Below, piece after piece: positions 6,734 through 16,394 of a DNA stretch of 64,000 bases. A program made the position numbers and the translations under genes. Below the pieces are notes generated by a model. The model searched no databases. It was not told the origin of the DNA and saw only the letters and a list, made by a program, of their open reading frames with translations. This stretch comes from Caryophanales bacterium (GTDB lineage Bacteria; Bacillota; Bacilli; Exiguobacteriales; Exiguobacteriaceae). Within the stretch, counting starts at the first letter, position 1. The number at the start of each line of letters is the position of its first letter. Location: contig CABJAC010000005.1 of assembly GCA_902363455.1 (NCBI GenBank), positions 78,888 through 142,887 of the forward strand. Direction: 5' to 3'.

Positions 6734-8317
6734 TTACTTTTTAATTAATCCTTCTTCAATCAAGAAGTCACGTGCCACATCTTCCGGACGCTCTTTTTCG
6801 ACATCCGCTTTAAAGTTCAGTTCTTGCATCTTTTCATCTGTGATTTTATCCTTCAACAGATTCAAGACTTCTTTCAGTTCCGGATGTTCTTCCAGTGTTT
6901 CTTGACGCACAATCGGGACTGCATAGTACGGTGGGAAAAACTCTTTATCGTCCTCTAGGACCGTCAAATCAAACTTTTTTAACAATCCGTCTGTCGAGAA
7001 ACTATCGATGACATTCGTTTTTCCATTCGTCAATGCGGTGTAACGAAGTCCCCCATCAACCGGCTGAACATCTTGGAATTTCATATCAGGGTATTTCTCT
7101 TTTAATCCGAGGTATCCATCTTCACGGTTCGCGAATTCGATCGTCGATCCGAGGATAAGACGATTACTGACCGCTGCCATATCGGATACCGTTTTTAAGT
7201 CGTACTTTTCAATATCTTCTTTTGTCATTGCTAACGCATACGTGTTGTTAAAACCAATTGAATCGAGAACATCGACTTGGCTTTTCTCAGGAATCATTTT
7301 GCTGACCTTTTCATAAACGGCTTTCGGATCCGTCTCGACATCTTGTTTCAAGACATCGATCAATAACGTGCCTGTATACTCGACGTAGGCATCGATCTCA
7401 CCCGTTTCTAAAGCACCGTAGGCAACTTTCGTCCCACCCAGATTGAGTTGGCGTTCGACTTCGAGATCGGTTTTCTCTTCGATCAAGTCTGCTAACATGT
7501 TTCCTAAAATCAATTGTTCGGTAAAGTTTTTTGAACCGATGACGATTTTATCCGTTTTTAAGAACGAGTACGCGACCGTTCCGCCAATCAAGAGGAAAAT
7601 GATACTCACAATCGCAATTTTCTTTCCGGCTGTCATCGCTTTCCGGCGTTTACGCGCTTTATTTTTAATCCGACCGTCTGCCAGTTGAATTCCGTTTGGT
7701 GCGACAGAATATTCAATTCGACTGACGATGAAGTCGATCGCAAGGGCTAAGATACCGGCGGGAATCGCTCCGGCAAGGATTTGGTTATTATCGACGGTCT
7801 GGATACCCGAGAAGACAAGATAACCAAGTCCACCGGCACCGATGAAGGCGGAAATCGTCATCAGACCAACAGCCGTCACGGCAGAAATCCGAATTCCAGC
7901 CATCATGATCGGTAACGCAAGCGGAATCTGTACCTTTCCTAAAACTTGGCGTTCGGTCAATCCAATCCCTTTTGCAGCTTCCAACATATCTCCTGGAATG
8001 CTTGATAAACCTGTGTACGTATTTTTGACAATCGGGAGAAGTGAATACAAGACGACCATGATAATGGCTGGTGTTGACCCAATCCCGATAAATGGAATCA
8101 AGAATCCAAGTAACGCAAGGCTAGGGACGGCTTGGACGACACTCGTCAAGGCGAGTACGGGTTTGGCAAACCGTTGATACCGTGTAATCAGAATACCGAT
8201 TGGAATACCGAGAACGACTGCAATGACGACGGCAAACACAGTTAACTGTAAGTGTTCGAGTAATAAGTCAAAAATCTGACCGGTATTGTTTTGCACATAA
8301 TCTAAAAATCCATTCAT
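6734..8317 (-). CDS. Glycine betaine/choline ABC transporter, fused permease and substrate-binding protein (OpuC type)
   Basis: 527 residues combine two proteins. Residues 1-210 are a membrane permease (about six helices) with the inner-membrane loop EAAKGIGLTERQVLGKVQIPLALP. After a basic linker (KARKRRKAMTAGKK) one more transmembrane helix (about 230-250) anchors an extracellular OpuAC/ProX-like binding domain: IVIGSKNFTEQLILGNMLADL, VAYGALETGEIDAYVEYTGT and DGGLRYTALTNGKTNVIDSFSTDG. It imports quaternary ammonium osmolytes for osmoprotection; in Bacillus OpuC these parts are separate genes, while fused forms occur elsewhere in the Bacillota. The start overlaps the ATPase stop by 4 nt (ATGA), so it is translationally coupled. 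Osmolyte choice is not certain. Confidence 0.9.
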   Translation of the reverse strand: MNGFLDYVQNNTGQIFDLLLEHLQLTVFAVVIAVVLGIPIGILITRYQRFAKPVLALTSVVQAVPSLALLGFLIPFIGIGSTPAIIMVVLYSLLPIVKNTYTGLSSIPGDMLEAAKGIGLTERQVLGKVQIPLALPIMMAGIRISAVTAVGLMTISAFIGAGGLGYLVFSGIQTVDNNQILAGAIPAGILALAIDFIVSRIEYSVAPNGIQLADGRIKNKARKRRKAMTAGKKIAIVSIIFLLIGGTVAYSFLKTDKIVIGSKNFTEQLILGNMLADLIEEKTDLEVERQLNLGGTKVAYGALETGEIDAYVEYTGTLLIDVLKQDVETDPKAVYEKVSKMIPEKSQVDVLDSIGFNNTYALAMTKEDIEKYDLKTVSDMAAVSNRLILGSTIEFANREDGYLGLKEKYPDMKFQDVQPVDGGLRYTALTNGKTNVIDSFSTDGLLKKFDLTVLEDDKEFFPPYYAVPIVRQETLEEHPELKEVLNLLKDKITDEKMQELNFKADVEKERPEDVARDFLIEEGLIKK

Positions 8318-9441
8318 TGTACTTCCTCCTCCTGAATGAACTGCTCACTCAAGACGGAAAGCAAGCTACTTCTAGTAATTAATCCACGTAATTGGCCCAA
8401 TTTGTTGGTAACGGGTAAATAACCTGTTTCTTCATGGTTCATGACTTCAAGTACATCAAGCAACGAGTCTTGTTCATCGACTGCGACAAGTTCACCTTCC
8501 ATGACGTCTTCAATCCGTACCCCTTTATCCGGTGCCGTTTGAATATTTTTCAACTTGACGATTCCTTGCAGGATCCGGTCGCGGTCCGTAATCAACAGAC
8601 TGTCGACCTTCCGTCCACGCATGATTTCAATACCTTGCAACAACGTTCGTTTCCCGCTGATCGAAACAGGATCTTCAATCATGATGTCCTCTGCTTTGAT
8701 GAACGCCGGACTGCTCCAAATCTTGTTTTTCCCAATAAATGATTCGACGTATTCATCTTTAGGGTGACGCAGGATTTCTTCCGGTGTATCGAATTGAACG
8801 ATTTCCCCATCACGCATGATACAAATCCGATCGGCTAATTTAATCGCTTCATCCATATCGTGGGTGACGAATACAATCGTTTTTTTGACTTCTTCTTGGA
8901 GATTGAATAACTCTTCTTGGAGGTCATTGCGTGTGACGGGGTCAAGGGCACTGAACGGTTCATCCATTAAGATGACGTCCGGATCATTCATCAACGCCCG
9001 GGCAAAACCGACCCGCTGTTGTTGTCCACCACTGAGTTCACTCGGATAACGATCAATAAATTGTTTTGGATCGAGACCGACCATCTGAAGTAACTCTTCC
9101 GTCCGAAGGTCCATCTGATCATGATCTTTCCCTTCAAGACCGGCAATCAATTGAATGTTTTCCCGAACCGTCATATGTGGAAATAAACCGGTTTGTTGGA
9201 TGACGTATCCCATATGACGACGCAATTCAATCGTATCGGTTTTCATGATGTCTTTTCCATTCACTAAAATCGTACCTGATGAAGGCTCAATTAATCGGTT
9301 GATCATTTTGAGGGACGTCGTTTTTCCACAACCACTTGGTCCGATAAAGACAACCAGTTCACCCTCTTTGATTTCGAGGGTCAAGCCTTTTAAGACAACG
9401 TTATCTTTAAATTGCTTCCCAACGTTTTTAAATTCGATCAT
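8314..9441 (-). CDS. Glycine betaine/carnitine ABC transporter ATP-binding protein with CBS pair (OpuCA-like)
   Basis: 375 residues. The ATPase domain shows Walker A GPSGCGKTT (about residue 37), signature LSGGQQQR, Walker B VILMDEPFSALD and the switch histidine in VFVTHD. Residues 250-370 form two CBS motifs (AEDIMIEDPVSISGKRTLLQGIEIMRGRKVDSLLI; IEDVMEGELVAVDEQDSLLDVLEVMN), which sense ionic strength or c-di-AMP in OpuA/OpuC-type systems. The ATG at 9441 (MIEFKNVGK) sits 8 nt after AGGAG; an in-frame GTG three codons upstream is too close to that site. First gene of the operon; a SigB-type promoter lies immediately upstream. Confidence 0.93.
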   Translation of the reverse strand: MIEFKNVGKQFKDNVVLKGLTLEIKEGELVVFIGPSGCGKTTSLKMINRLIEPSSGTILVNGKDIMKTDTIELRRHMGYVIQQTGLFPHMTVRENIQLIAGLEGKDHDQMDLRTEELLQMVGLDPKQFIDRYPSELSGGQQQRVGFARALMNDPDVILMDEPFSALDPVTRNDLQEELFNLQEEVKKTIVFVTHDMDEAIKLADRICIMRDGEIVQFDTPEEILRHPKDEYVESFIGKNKIWSSPAFIKAEDIMIEDPVSISGKRTLLQGIEIMRGRKVDSLLITDRDRILQGIVKLKNIQTAPDKGVRIEDVMEGELVAVDEQDSLLDVLEVMNHEETGYLPVTNKLGQLRGLITRSSLLSVLSEQFIQEEEVQ

Positions 9442-9477
9442 CGATTCCACTCCTTTTACTATTTCCGTATACCATCT

Positions 9478-9503
9478 TTTCCCTGTTCATTTCATGATTA
9501 AAC
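9478..9503 (-). promoter_or_regulatory. Candidate SigB (general stress) promoter for the OpuC operon
   Basis: On the minus strand GTTTAA (9503-9498), 14 nt, GGGAAA (9483-9478) fits the SigB consensus GTTTAA-N12-15-GGGWAW. The transcript would start near 9470, about 30 nt before the opuCA start codon. Confidence 0.5.
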
Positions 9504-9645
9504 AATTATTTTAATTTTTTCAGTTTGAATCCGTAAAAAATCGGGAATTATTTCCCTCTTTTTTAGTTTTTTTACTGAGAAAGGGTAAGAGATAAGTAGA
9601 GACAAACGAGGCAGCGTCATCCAAGAAAAAGGAGGCGAACTACAC

Positions 9646-10665
9646 ATGCACAGCAAGTGGATTCGGATCATCATGATTATGTTAATGTCGCTTTTTCCTT
9701 TCTTCAGTTATGGTTTGACAGCAGATGCAGCGAGTTCGACATTTGTCACGAAAGGATCGACGACGAGTAAAGTCGTCGCACTGACATTTGATGACGGTTC
9801 AGATGGTGGCAATATCACGAAGATTCTCAGCATCTTGAAAAGTAACAACGTCAAAGCCACCTTCTTCCTGACCGGTGCAGGTGCGAACAATCACCCTCAA
9901 CTGATCAAAAACATCGCAACGGCCACCCCGACGCACCAAATCGGGAATCACTCTTACACGCACCCCGATTTTACGAAATTAACCGCAGCTCAAATGACAA
10001 GCGAACTGTCCAAAACCGAGACATTGATCAAATCACTGACAGGTCGGACGACTAAACCGATTTTCCGTGCGCCGTTTGGTGCCAGCAACAGTGCGGTCCT
10101 AGCTGCCGTCGGAAATGCCGGGTACACCAAAACGATTCAATGGAACATCGACACAACGGACTGGAAAGGCATTAGTTCGACCGCAATCTTAGCACGTGTC
10201 GTTCCGAACGTCGTACCGGGCTCCATCGTCTTGATGCATACCGGTGTAGGGGCGCCGGGTACTCCAGTTGCTCTCCCTTCTATGATTTCGCAACTCAAAG
10301 CGAAGGGTTACAAATTCGTCACGATTTCTGAATTGTTGCAACTTCCTCCAAGCGGCAGTAAAACCTACACCGTTAAATCAGGCGATACCCTGTACAAAAT
10401 TGCTAATCTATACAATGTCAGCGTTTCAGCTCTTGCGAAAGCCAACAATATCACGAACTATAATCTGATTAACGTTGGTCAAGTTCTCGTCATCCCGGGC
10501 ACTACACCGCCACCTGCGACCGTCAGTTATACGGTGAAGGCTGGAGATACGTTATATTCCATCGCAACGAAATATGGCGTCACCGTTACCGCTCTCGCCA
10601 GTGCCAACAAGATTACTAATGTCAATTTGATTTCGGTCGGACAAGTCCTTGTCATTCCGAAGTAA
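9646..10665 (+). CDS. Secreted polysaccharide deacetylase with two C-terminal LysM domains
   Basis: 339 residues. A Sec signal peptide (about residues 1-28, ending GLTADAAS) precedes a NodB/CE4 deacetylase domain: [12 protein letters not shown] carries the catalytic Asp and the metal-binding Asp, [10 protein letters not shown] the two metal histidines, and FRAPFGAS a further active-site motif. Two LysM repeats follow (about residues 243-288 and 294-339; [18 protein letters not shown] and [18 protein letters not shown]), which bind GlcNAc in peptidoglycan. The protein therefore most likely de-N-acetylates cell-wall glycans outside the cell. Strong AAGGAGG before ATG 9646. Monocistronic, with its own terminator. 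Confidence 0.9.
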   Translation: MHSKWIRIIMIMLMSLFPFFSYGLTADAASSTFVTKGSTTSKVVALTFDDGSDGGNITKILSILKSNNVKATFFLTGAGANNHPQLIKNIATATPTHQIGNHSYTHPDFTKLTAAQMTSELSKTETLIKSLTGRTTKPIFRAPFGASNSAVLAAVGNAGYTKTIQWNIDTTDWKGISSTAILARVVPNVVPGSIVLMHTGVGAPGTPVALPSMISQLKAKGYKFVTISELLQLPPSGSKTYTVKSGDTLYKIANLYNVSVSALAKANNITNYNLINVGQVLVIPGTTPPPATVSYTVKAGDTLYSIATKYGVTVTALASANKITNVNLISVGQVLVIPK

Positions 10666-10670
10666 CTAAA

Positions 10671-10706
10671 AAACACCTTCGTCCGCTAAAGACGAGGGTG
10701 TTTTTG
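10671..10706. terminator. Terminator between the deacetylase and lysA
   Basis: AAACACC-TTCGTC / GACGAGGGTGTTT hairpin with a 7-nt loop and TTTTT. It lies between convergent genes and probably stops both. Confidence 0.85.
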
Positions 10707-10713
10707 GGTCATT

Positions 10714-12027
10714 TTAAGAAGATGGAATGTTTTCCAGTCCGAGATCACACTGGATCAAGTCGGCATACGTCTGTCGACGAACGACTTCGCGAGACTCGCC
10801 TTCGTTGACGAAAACAACGGCTGGTCGCAAAAATTGATTGTAATTGCTCGCCATCGAATAGTTGTAGGCACCTGTGCCGAACACAGCCAGTGTATCTCCA
10901 TTGACCGGTTCCGCTAGATCAGCTGACTCCGCGACTAAATCTCCTGATTCACACGCTGCACCGACAACTGTTACGTGACGTGTCTCTCCCTGGATTCGAT
11001 TGGCGATGACCGTTTCATACACCGCTCCGTATAAAGCAGGACGGATGTTGTCCGCCATTCCGCCGTCGACGGACAAATACGTTCGAACACCCTGTACTTC
11101 CTTAATCGCCCCGACGGTATAGAGGGTCGTTCCTGCATTCGCGACGACCCAACGTCCCGGCTCAATGCCGATTCGTGGACGATCGATGGCGAGACGTGAC
11201 GTCTCTTCGTCGATGATCGCCATCACCCGCTCCATCGTCTGTTCAAAATCAAGTGGTTGATCCGCTTGCGTATAGGCAATACCGAATCCGCCGCCAAGAT
11301 TGACTTCACTTGCGACAAACGCTGTCCGTTCACGAATCGTTTCCACAAACCCCATCATCGTCCGGGCTGTCCGTTCAAACAGCTCGATTTCTTGAATTTG
11401 CGAACCGACGTGACAATGAATGCCGAGTAACACTAGATGTTCCGCTGCTAAAACGGCTTCCACCGCTTCCAGGTACGACTCGTCATGCGTCGAAAAACCG
11501 AACTTCGTGTCGACACCACCGGTCTGAATTTTCGTGTGAGCCCCGCCAATGACTTGCGGCACGATCCGAATCAGGACGTGGACCGTTTGACACGCTTCTG
11601 CGGCAATCTGATTGAGTTGGGCGATTTCGCCGTAATGGTCGATGACAATCTTACCGACACCTTCTTCGACGGCATAACGTAAATCCTGTGTGGACTTGTT
11701 CGAGCCGTGGAAATAGATCCGTTCGGCCGGTACACCCGCTTTGCGGGCAATAAACAGTTCGCCGCCCGTTACGACATCGATTCCAAGTCCGTGCTTGACG
11801 ACTTGCTGATATACGGCACCAATCGTTAAGGCTTTAGAAGCAAACGAGGCATACGTGTTCGGATATTTTTCTAAAAAGGCATCCCGTACGGTCGCCAGAC
11901 GGTCTGTCAATTCACGCTCTGCCATGACATAAAGCGGTGTCCCGTATTGTTTCGCAAGCGCCGTTGCCGCCACACCATCGATTTGTAATTCATTCTCTTG
12001 TTCCGTCAAATATTGGCTTCCGTACAT
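10714..12027 (-). CDS. lysA: Diaminopimelate decarboxylase
   Basis: 437 residues. A PLP-dependent fold type III enzyme that converts meso-DAP to lysine. The PLP lysine is in ASFASKALT (about residue 63); HCHVGSQI, GGGFGI and the EPGRW motif (near 290) are conserved, as is the C-terminal GACESGD with the catalytic cysteine and GTGAYNYSMASNYN. The start ATG follows AAGGGGG. Last gene of the lysine operon, 12 nt after alr. Expression is governed by the lysine riboswitch 6 kb upstream. Confidence 0.97.
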   Translation of the reverse strand: MYGSQYLTEQENELQIDGVAATALAKQYGTPLYVMAERELTDRLATVRDAFLEKYPNTYASFASKALTIGAVYQQVVKHGLGIDVVTGGELFIARKAGVPAERIYFHGSNKSTQDLRYAVEEGVGKIVIDHYGEIAQLNQIAAEACQTVHVLIRIVPQVIGGAHTKIQTGGVDTKFGFSTHDESYLEAVEAVLAAEHLVLLGIHCHVGSQIQEIELFERTARTMMGFVETIRERTAFVASEVNLGGGFGIAYTQADQPLDFEQTMERVMAIIDEETSRLAIDRPRIGIEPGRWVVANAGTTLYTVGAIKEVQGVRTYLSVDGGMADNIRPALYGAVYETVIANRIQGETRHVTVVGAACESGDLVAESADLAEPVNGDTLAVFGTGAYNYSMASNYNQFLRPAVVFVNEGESREVVRRQTYADLIQCDLGLENIPSS

Positions 12028-12039
12028 CTGGATTCCCCC

Positions 12040-13098
12040 TTATAAATAACGATGTGTCAAACGCCACGAGCGGGCACACATCTGCTCCGAATTATTGGCT
12101 GTTCCGGTCCGGGTGATATCATCGATTTCGATGCCGTCCCCGTACAGTACAACTTTGTCACCGATTTGAACCTTCGAATCGATGGCGATGAATGTATGAC
12201 TCATGAACAATTTGCTGATGATCGGATATCTTTTCCCGTTGATGATGACCGGAAGCGATGAGCGTCCGCGGACGACCCCGTCTCCGTATCCAACCGGAAG
12301 AACAGCGACGCGAATTGCTTCCGGCGCCGTATACGACGTACCGTAACCAACGTGTTCCCCTGCCTCCACTTGACGAATCTCAACGACTTCCGTCGTCATC
12401 CGGAGGGATGGCACGAGCCAGTCCATTTTTTCAATCGGTGAGTAACCGAACAAGAAAATACCGGGCCGGACATAGTTACAAAAAGCGAGACGTGGATCAT
12501 GTTTGACGATCGTCGCACTGTTTTCTGCATGCAGATACGTAAAGTCATGTTCCGCCCGTAATGGTCCGCCGATTTCGAGGAATCGTTCGACCTGACCATC
12601 ATGATCGGCTCCCGGCTCATCCGCCAATGGGAAATGCGTGTAGAGCCCCGTCAGGATAAGCTCCTGTTCGCGCACTGTCTCAAGTACCGCTAACGCTTCT
12701 TCAAGCGAACTGACACCAAAACGGTTCATCCCGACATTTACTTTTAGATGAAGTTCAATTCCTGATAACTCCGCCTGATGACGTTTCAGCCAGTCGAGTG
12801 AAGGAATTCCAAGTGCTACTCCATGCAACCGGACTTCTTTAAAATGCGACGCCGGATTCATCGCCAGGACATAACTGTCTGGAAAATTCGTTTTGATTTC
12901 AATTGCTTCGTAGACTTCTGCCACTGCGAAATGCCGAACACCGGCTTCCATCAATGTGGCGACCATCTCAATCATTCCTAAGTTATAAGCATTGTTTTTG
13001 ACCACGGCAAAAATCTGCTTATTGGACCGGGCGAAAACCGATGCGACGTTATGCCGCACCGCTTCCCGATCGATTGTAACGACAGTTCGTGAACTCAT
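12040..13098 (-). CDS. alr: Alanine racemase-type enzyme of the dap operon (Alr2-like)
   Basis: 352 residues. The PLP lysine is in AVVKNNAYNLG (near residue 30), deviating from the usual AVVKANAYGHG in the same manner I recall for staphylococcal Alr2, which also lies in a dap operon. The second catalytic tyrosine region GYGTSYTAP and the VLPVGYGDG block are present, so racemase chemistry is plausible (L-Ala/D-Ala for peptidoglycan). The ATG at 13098 overlaps the TAA of ilvE by one base; an upstream extension would run deep into ilvE. Substrate may be broader than alanine, and a housekeeping alr could exist elsewhere. Confidence 0.85.
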   Translation of the reverse strand: MSSRTVVTIDREAVRHNVASVFARSNKQIFAVVKNNAYNLGMIEMVATLMEAGVRHFAVAEVYEAIEIKTNFPDSYVLAMNPASHFKEVRLHGVALGIPSLDWLKRHQAELSGIELHLKVNVGMNRFGVSSLEEALAVLETVREQELILTGLYTHFPLADEPGADHDGQVERFLEIGGPLRAEHDFTYLHAENSATIVKHDPRLAFCNYVRPGIFLFGYSPIEKMDWLVPSLRMTTEVVEIRQVEAGEHVGYGTSYTAPEAIRVAVLPVGYGDGVVRGRSSLPVIINGKRYPIISKLFMSHTFIAIDSKVQIGDKVVLYGDGIEIDDITRTGTANNSEQMCARSWRLTHRYL

Positions 13099-14030
13099 TA
13101 TTCTGCGATGGCAGGTGTCACGTAAGTCAACCATGCCGCATATTGTGGCAATTGACCCGAGACCGCTTGACGGTAAAGACCAAGTAACTCATCTGCGACA
13201 GCCCGTGTTCCGCCGTTGATGACGATATGATCAATTTCACCGACACTAGTGATTTCTGCAGCTGTACCCGTCAAGAAGATTTCGTCTGCGACGTATAACT
13301 CATCACGACCGATATGACGCTCGACGACAGGATACCCTTGATCCTGCGCAAGACGCATGATGACTTGACGTGTGATACCGTCCAGAACCGAACAGTCGAG
13401 TGAAGGTGTATAGATCGTGCCGTTTTTCAACATAAACAAGTTAGCGACACTCGCTTCACTGACATTTCCGTTCATATCAAGGGCAATCGCCTCATCAAAT
13501 CCATCACGAAGTGCTTCCCCTTTTAAGAGTTGCGAGTTCATGTAGTTCGCGGCAGCTTTTGCTTGCATCGGCATCATCGTGGACGAAACGCGACGGTATG
13601 AAGCGACCTTCGCACGGATGCCGGTACCTTTATCAAAGTATTCACCAAGCTCCCAACAAGAAATCCCGACGTGAACCGTCGTATCTTTTGCCATCAGTGC
13701 CTGCCACGGTGTACCGAGGAAAACAAACGGGCGGATGTAACAAGATTCAAAGCCATTTTTGGCGACAAGATCAATCGTCGCTTGGACAAGTTCTTCCACT
13801 GTATAAGGAATCGTCACGTGATAGAACGCACAACTGCGGAACAATCGTTCAATGTGTTCCGTCAATTGGAAGATTGCCGGACCATCCGGTGTCGCATACG
13901 CACGGATGCCTTCAAAAAATCCGCTTCCATAATGAATCGCATGGGACATGACGCTCGTATTTGCCTCTTTTGGATCATGAAAAACCCCGTCTAACCAAAT
14001 TGCTTCTCCATACTGTGTATCCACTGCCAT
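13098..14030 (-). CDS. ilvE: Branched-chain amino-acid aminotransferase (class IV)
   Basis: 310 residues, fold type IV PLP aminotransferase. Conserved blocks are HYGSGFFEGIRAY (about 32), YIRPFVFLG (about 97), AKAAANYMNSQLLKGEA with the PLP lysine (about 157), GNVSEASVANLFMLKNG, GITRQVIMRLA, and DEIFLTGTAAEITSV. The overall pattern matches enterobacterial-type IlvE more than D-alanine transaminase. It converts Leu/Ile/Val to keto acids and back. Its location between dapH and alr, inside the lysine operon, is odd: Staphylococcus has the DAP deacetylase hipO/dapL there. RBS GAGGAGG; 25 nt after dapH. Confidence 0.9.
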   Translation of the reverse strand: MAVDTQYGEAIWLDGVFHDPKEANTSVMSHAIHYGSGFFEGIRAYATPDGPAIFQLTEHIERLFRSCAFYHVTIPYTVEELVQATIDLVAKNGFESCYIRPFVFLGTPWQALMAKDTTVHVGISCWELGEYFDKGTGIRAKVASYRRVSSTMMPMQAKAAANYMNSQLLKGEALRDGFDEAIALDMNGNVSEASVANLFMLKNGTIYTPSLDCSVLDGITRQVIMRLAQDQGYPVVERHIGRDELYVADEIFLTGTAAEITSVGEIDHIVINGGTRAVADELLGLYRQAVSGQLPQYAAWLTYVTPAIAE

Positions 14031-14055
14031 GTGTTTTCCTCCTCTTCGACGTCAA

Positions 14056-14763
14056 TCAGAGTGAACGTAAATCGTCCACCAATTGCGTCTTCTCTGCTGT
14101 TTTTGCATCTTTTTGTTTGATCACGCGTGCTGGTGTACCAGCCACTACGCTACCGGCAGGAACGTCTTCTGTGACGACACTGCCCGCTGCGACGACGGCA
14201 TCTTTTCCGACGCGGACACCTTCTAAGATGACGGCGTTCGCTCCGATCAAGACACCATCTTCAATGATGACCGGTGTTTTTGAAGGTGGTTCAAGGACCC
14301 CTGCGACCACTGCACCGGCACCCACATGAACGTTTTTACCAATCGTTCCGCGTGCACCAACGACGGCGTTCATATCAATCATTGTACCATCTCCGATCGA
14401 TGCACCGATATTAATGATTGCCCCCATCATGATGACCGCATTGTCGCCGATGACGACATGATCACGAATCCATGAACCTGGTTCGATCCGGGCATTCAAA
14501 TGACGTGTATCGAGCATGGGCACGGCACTGTTGCGACGGTCGTATTCGACGTGCACTTCCGTAATCCGGTCTGCATTCTCTTCTAAGAAAGTTGAAGCAA
14601 GTCCTGCATCGGCGAAGAAAATTTTGGATTGATCCGTCCCGAATGCTGTTGCTCCTTCAATCGTCAATCCTGCCAAGTCACCATTGACGTACAATTTGAC
14701 GGGCGTTTGTTTTTTCGCATCTTTAATGAACTTCGCAATTTCATAAGCATCAGTTAATAACAT
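14056..14763 (-). CDS. dapH: 2,3,4,5-tetrahydropyridine-2,6-dicarboxylate N-acetyltransferase
   Basis: 235 residues with an N-terminal alpha/beta domain and a left-handed beta-helix of hexapeptide repeats ([49 protein letters not shown]). Length and sequence fit DapH/DapD of Bacillus and Staphylococcus, which acetylates tetrahydrodipicolinate with acetyl-CoA. This commits the cell to the acetylase branch of lysine/DAP synthesis, which then needs an aminotransferase and a deacetylase. Start overlaps dapB by 14 nt; RBS AGGAGG. Confidence 0.93.
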   Translation of the reverse strand: MLLTDAYEIAKFIKDAKKQTPVKLYVNGDLAGLTIEGATAFGTDQSKIFFADAGLASTFLEENADRITEVHVEYDRRNSAVPMLDTRHLNARIEPGSWIRDHVVIGDNAVIMMGAIINIGASIGDGTMIDMNAVVGARGTIGKNVHVGAGAVVAGVLEPPSKTPVIIEDGVLIGANAVILEGVRVGKDAVVAAGSVVTEDVPAGSVVAGTPARVIKQKDAKTAEKTQLVDDLRSL

Positions 14764-15496
14764 GTGAATCCTCCTGTGTGTAGAGCGTCTCCAGTGTATA
14801 GAGTCCCGCTGATTTTTGAATGAGTGCTTCCGCCGCTTTGATGGCGCCTGAAGCGAATACTTTTTTGGATAACGCCGTGTGTTTGATTTCGATCAACTCA
14901 TCGACGCCGGCAAACAACACTTCGTGTTCGCCGAAAATCGTTCCCCCACGCATCGAATGCATGCCGATTTCGTTTGGTTCCCGCTTTTCACGCGTCGACT
15001 CCCGTTCATAGACCGGTTGGACATTTCGTAAATCCTGAATGGTCCGGAGCAACAGCTCTGCCGTCCCGCTCGGTGCATCAACTTTTTGATTGTGGTGTTT
15101 TTCAAGCAGTTCGATGTCGAAAGCTCCGGCAAGCGGAACGAGTGTTTTCAACAACTGTTGCATCATCGCGATTCCAAACGACATGTTATACGATTGGAAA
15201 ATCGGAATCTGTTTGGAAGCGTCACGAATCGTCTGCAGCTCGGCTTCCGAGAAACCGGTCGTCGCAATGACGAGTGGTGTCTTCGTTCTCATCCCATAAT
15301 CCAGTAGGTCCGGCAACAAGCTCGGGTGTGAGAAGTCAATGATCGCATCGACCGATTCCGTCATTTCAGCGAGCGTGCCGTATGAGGGCACACGTTCCGC
15401 CGTTTTCGTTTTGTCGATGACGGCAACGACGGCATCCGGTGCCAGTTCATGCACGTAATGTCCGGTCGCTCCGTATCCGTGAATGGCGAGTCTCAT
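14750..15496 (-). CDS. dapB: 4-hydroxy-tetrahydrodipicolinate reductase
   Basis: 248 residues, NAD(P)H-dependent reductase of the DAP pathway. Key blocks: GYGATG dinucleotide loop at residue 7 (shorter than the usual GxxGRMG), [26 protein letters not shown], and the signature [18 protein letters not shown] with catalytic His-His and Lys. [16 protein letters not shown] is the substrate loop. ATGA overlap with dapA upstream and 14-nt overlap with dapH downstream indicate translational coupling. Confidence 0.95.
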   Translation of the reverse strand: MRLAIHGYGATGHYVHELAPDAVVAVIDKTKTAERVPSYGTLAEMTESVDAIIDFSHPSLLPDLLDYGMRTKTPLVIATTGFSEAELQTIRDASKQIPIFQSYNMSFGIAMMQQLLKTLVPLAGAFDIELLEKHHNQKVDAPSGTAELLLRTIQDLRNVQPVYERESTREKREPNEIGMHSMRGGTIFGEHEVLFAGVDELIEIKHTALSKKVFASGAIKAAEALIQKSAGLYTLETLYTQEDSHVIN

Positions 15497-16374
15497 CCAA
15501 CCACTCCTTTATAACTCCGCATCGTCTCAAGCAGGTGCGTATGTCCCGCTTCCGACTGACGGACGAGCGGCAGACGCGGAGCCCCGACGGCAATCCCGAT
15601 TTCTTCAAGTGCTGCTTTGACGGGAATCGGATTAACGTCACTGAACAAGGCGGAAATGACAGGCATCAGATCACTCTGAATCCGGCGTGCCGTGTCGTAG
15701 TCGTTTGCAAGCAGCGCTTCTGCCAAGGCTTGCGTCTCAGCCGGATACGGATTCGACAAGACGGAAATCACGCCTTGTGCCCCCCATGCCATGTACGGGA
15801 GAATTTGATCGTCGTTGCCGCAGAAAACGGCAAAGTCGTTTGGTAAAGCCGTCATCAGTTCACCCATGAAGCTGACGTCCCCACTCGCTTCTTTGAACGC
15901 TTGGATGTTCGGATGCTTCGCAAGCGTCACGGCAGTCTCAACTGAAATCGCTACCCCCGTACGTGACGGGACGTTATACAGCATGATCGGAAGCGAAACC
16001 GCATCCGCGACAGCCGTGAAATGCGCTACGAGCCCGGCTTGTGAAGTTTTGTTGTAATACGGTGTCACGAGCATCGCTGCATCGGCACCAAGACGTTCCG
16101 CCGCTTGTGTCTTTTCGATTGTCTGCGCCGTATTGTTCGTTCCGGTTCCGGCAATGACAGGCACGCGTCCTGCCGTCACACGGACCGCCGTTTTCAGTAA
16201 CGTCTCGAACTCTTCATTCGTCAGCGTCGATCCTTCTCCTGTCGTCCCACCGACGACCAATGCTTGAATGTTTGCCGCGAGTTGTTGTTCGATGAGTTGT
16301 TCAAATACGGTTAAATCCAGTTCACCCGTTGACGTGAACGGTGTTGCCAGTGCTGTTCCTGCTCCTTTAAACAT
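15493..16374 (-). CDS. dapA: 4-hydroxy-tetrahydrodipicolinate synthase
   Basis: 293 residues, TIM barrel aldolase joining pyruvate and aspartate semialdehyde. It shows GGTTGEGSTLTNEEF (about 43-57), VIAGTGTNNTAQTIE, the catalytic tyrosine in MLYNVPSRTGV (about 133) and the Schiff-base lysine in IQAFKEASGD (about 161). RBS GGGAGG before ATG 16374. Located between asd and dapB in pathway order. Confidence 0.96.
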   Translation of the reverse strand: MFKGAGTALATPFTSTGELDLTVFEQLIEQQLAANIQALVVGGTTGEGSTLTNEEFETLLKTAVRVTAGRVPVIAGTGTNNTAQTIEKTQAAERLGADAAMLVTPYYNKTSQAGLVAHFTAVADAVSLPIMLYNVPSRTGVAISVETAVTLAKHPNIQAFKEASGDVSFMGELMTALPNDFAVFCGNDDQILPYMAWGAQGVISVLSNPYPAETQALAEALLANDYDTARRIQSDLMPVISALFSDVNPIPVKAALEEIGIAVGAPRLPLVRQSEAGHTHLLETMRSYKGVVG

Positions 16375-16394
16375 GTCGGATTCCTCCCCGTTTC

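Noticed and set aside
12992..13219. Plus-strand open frame across the alr-ilvE junction
   Set aside because: Overlaps two conserved genes on the other strand and has no supporting signal.
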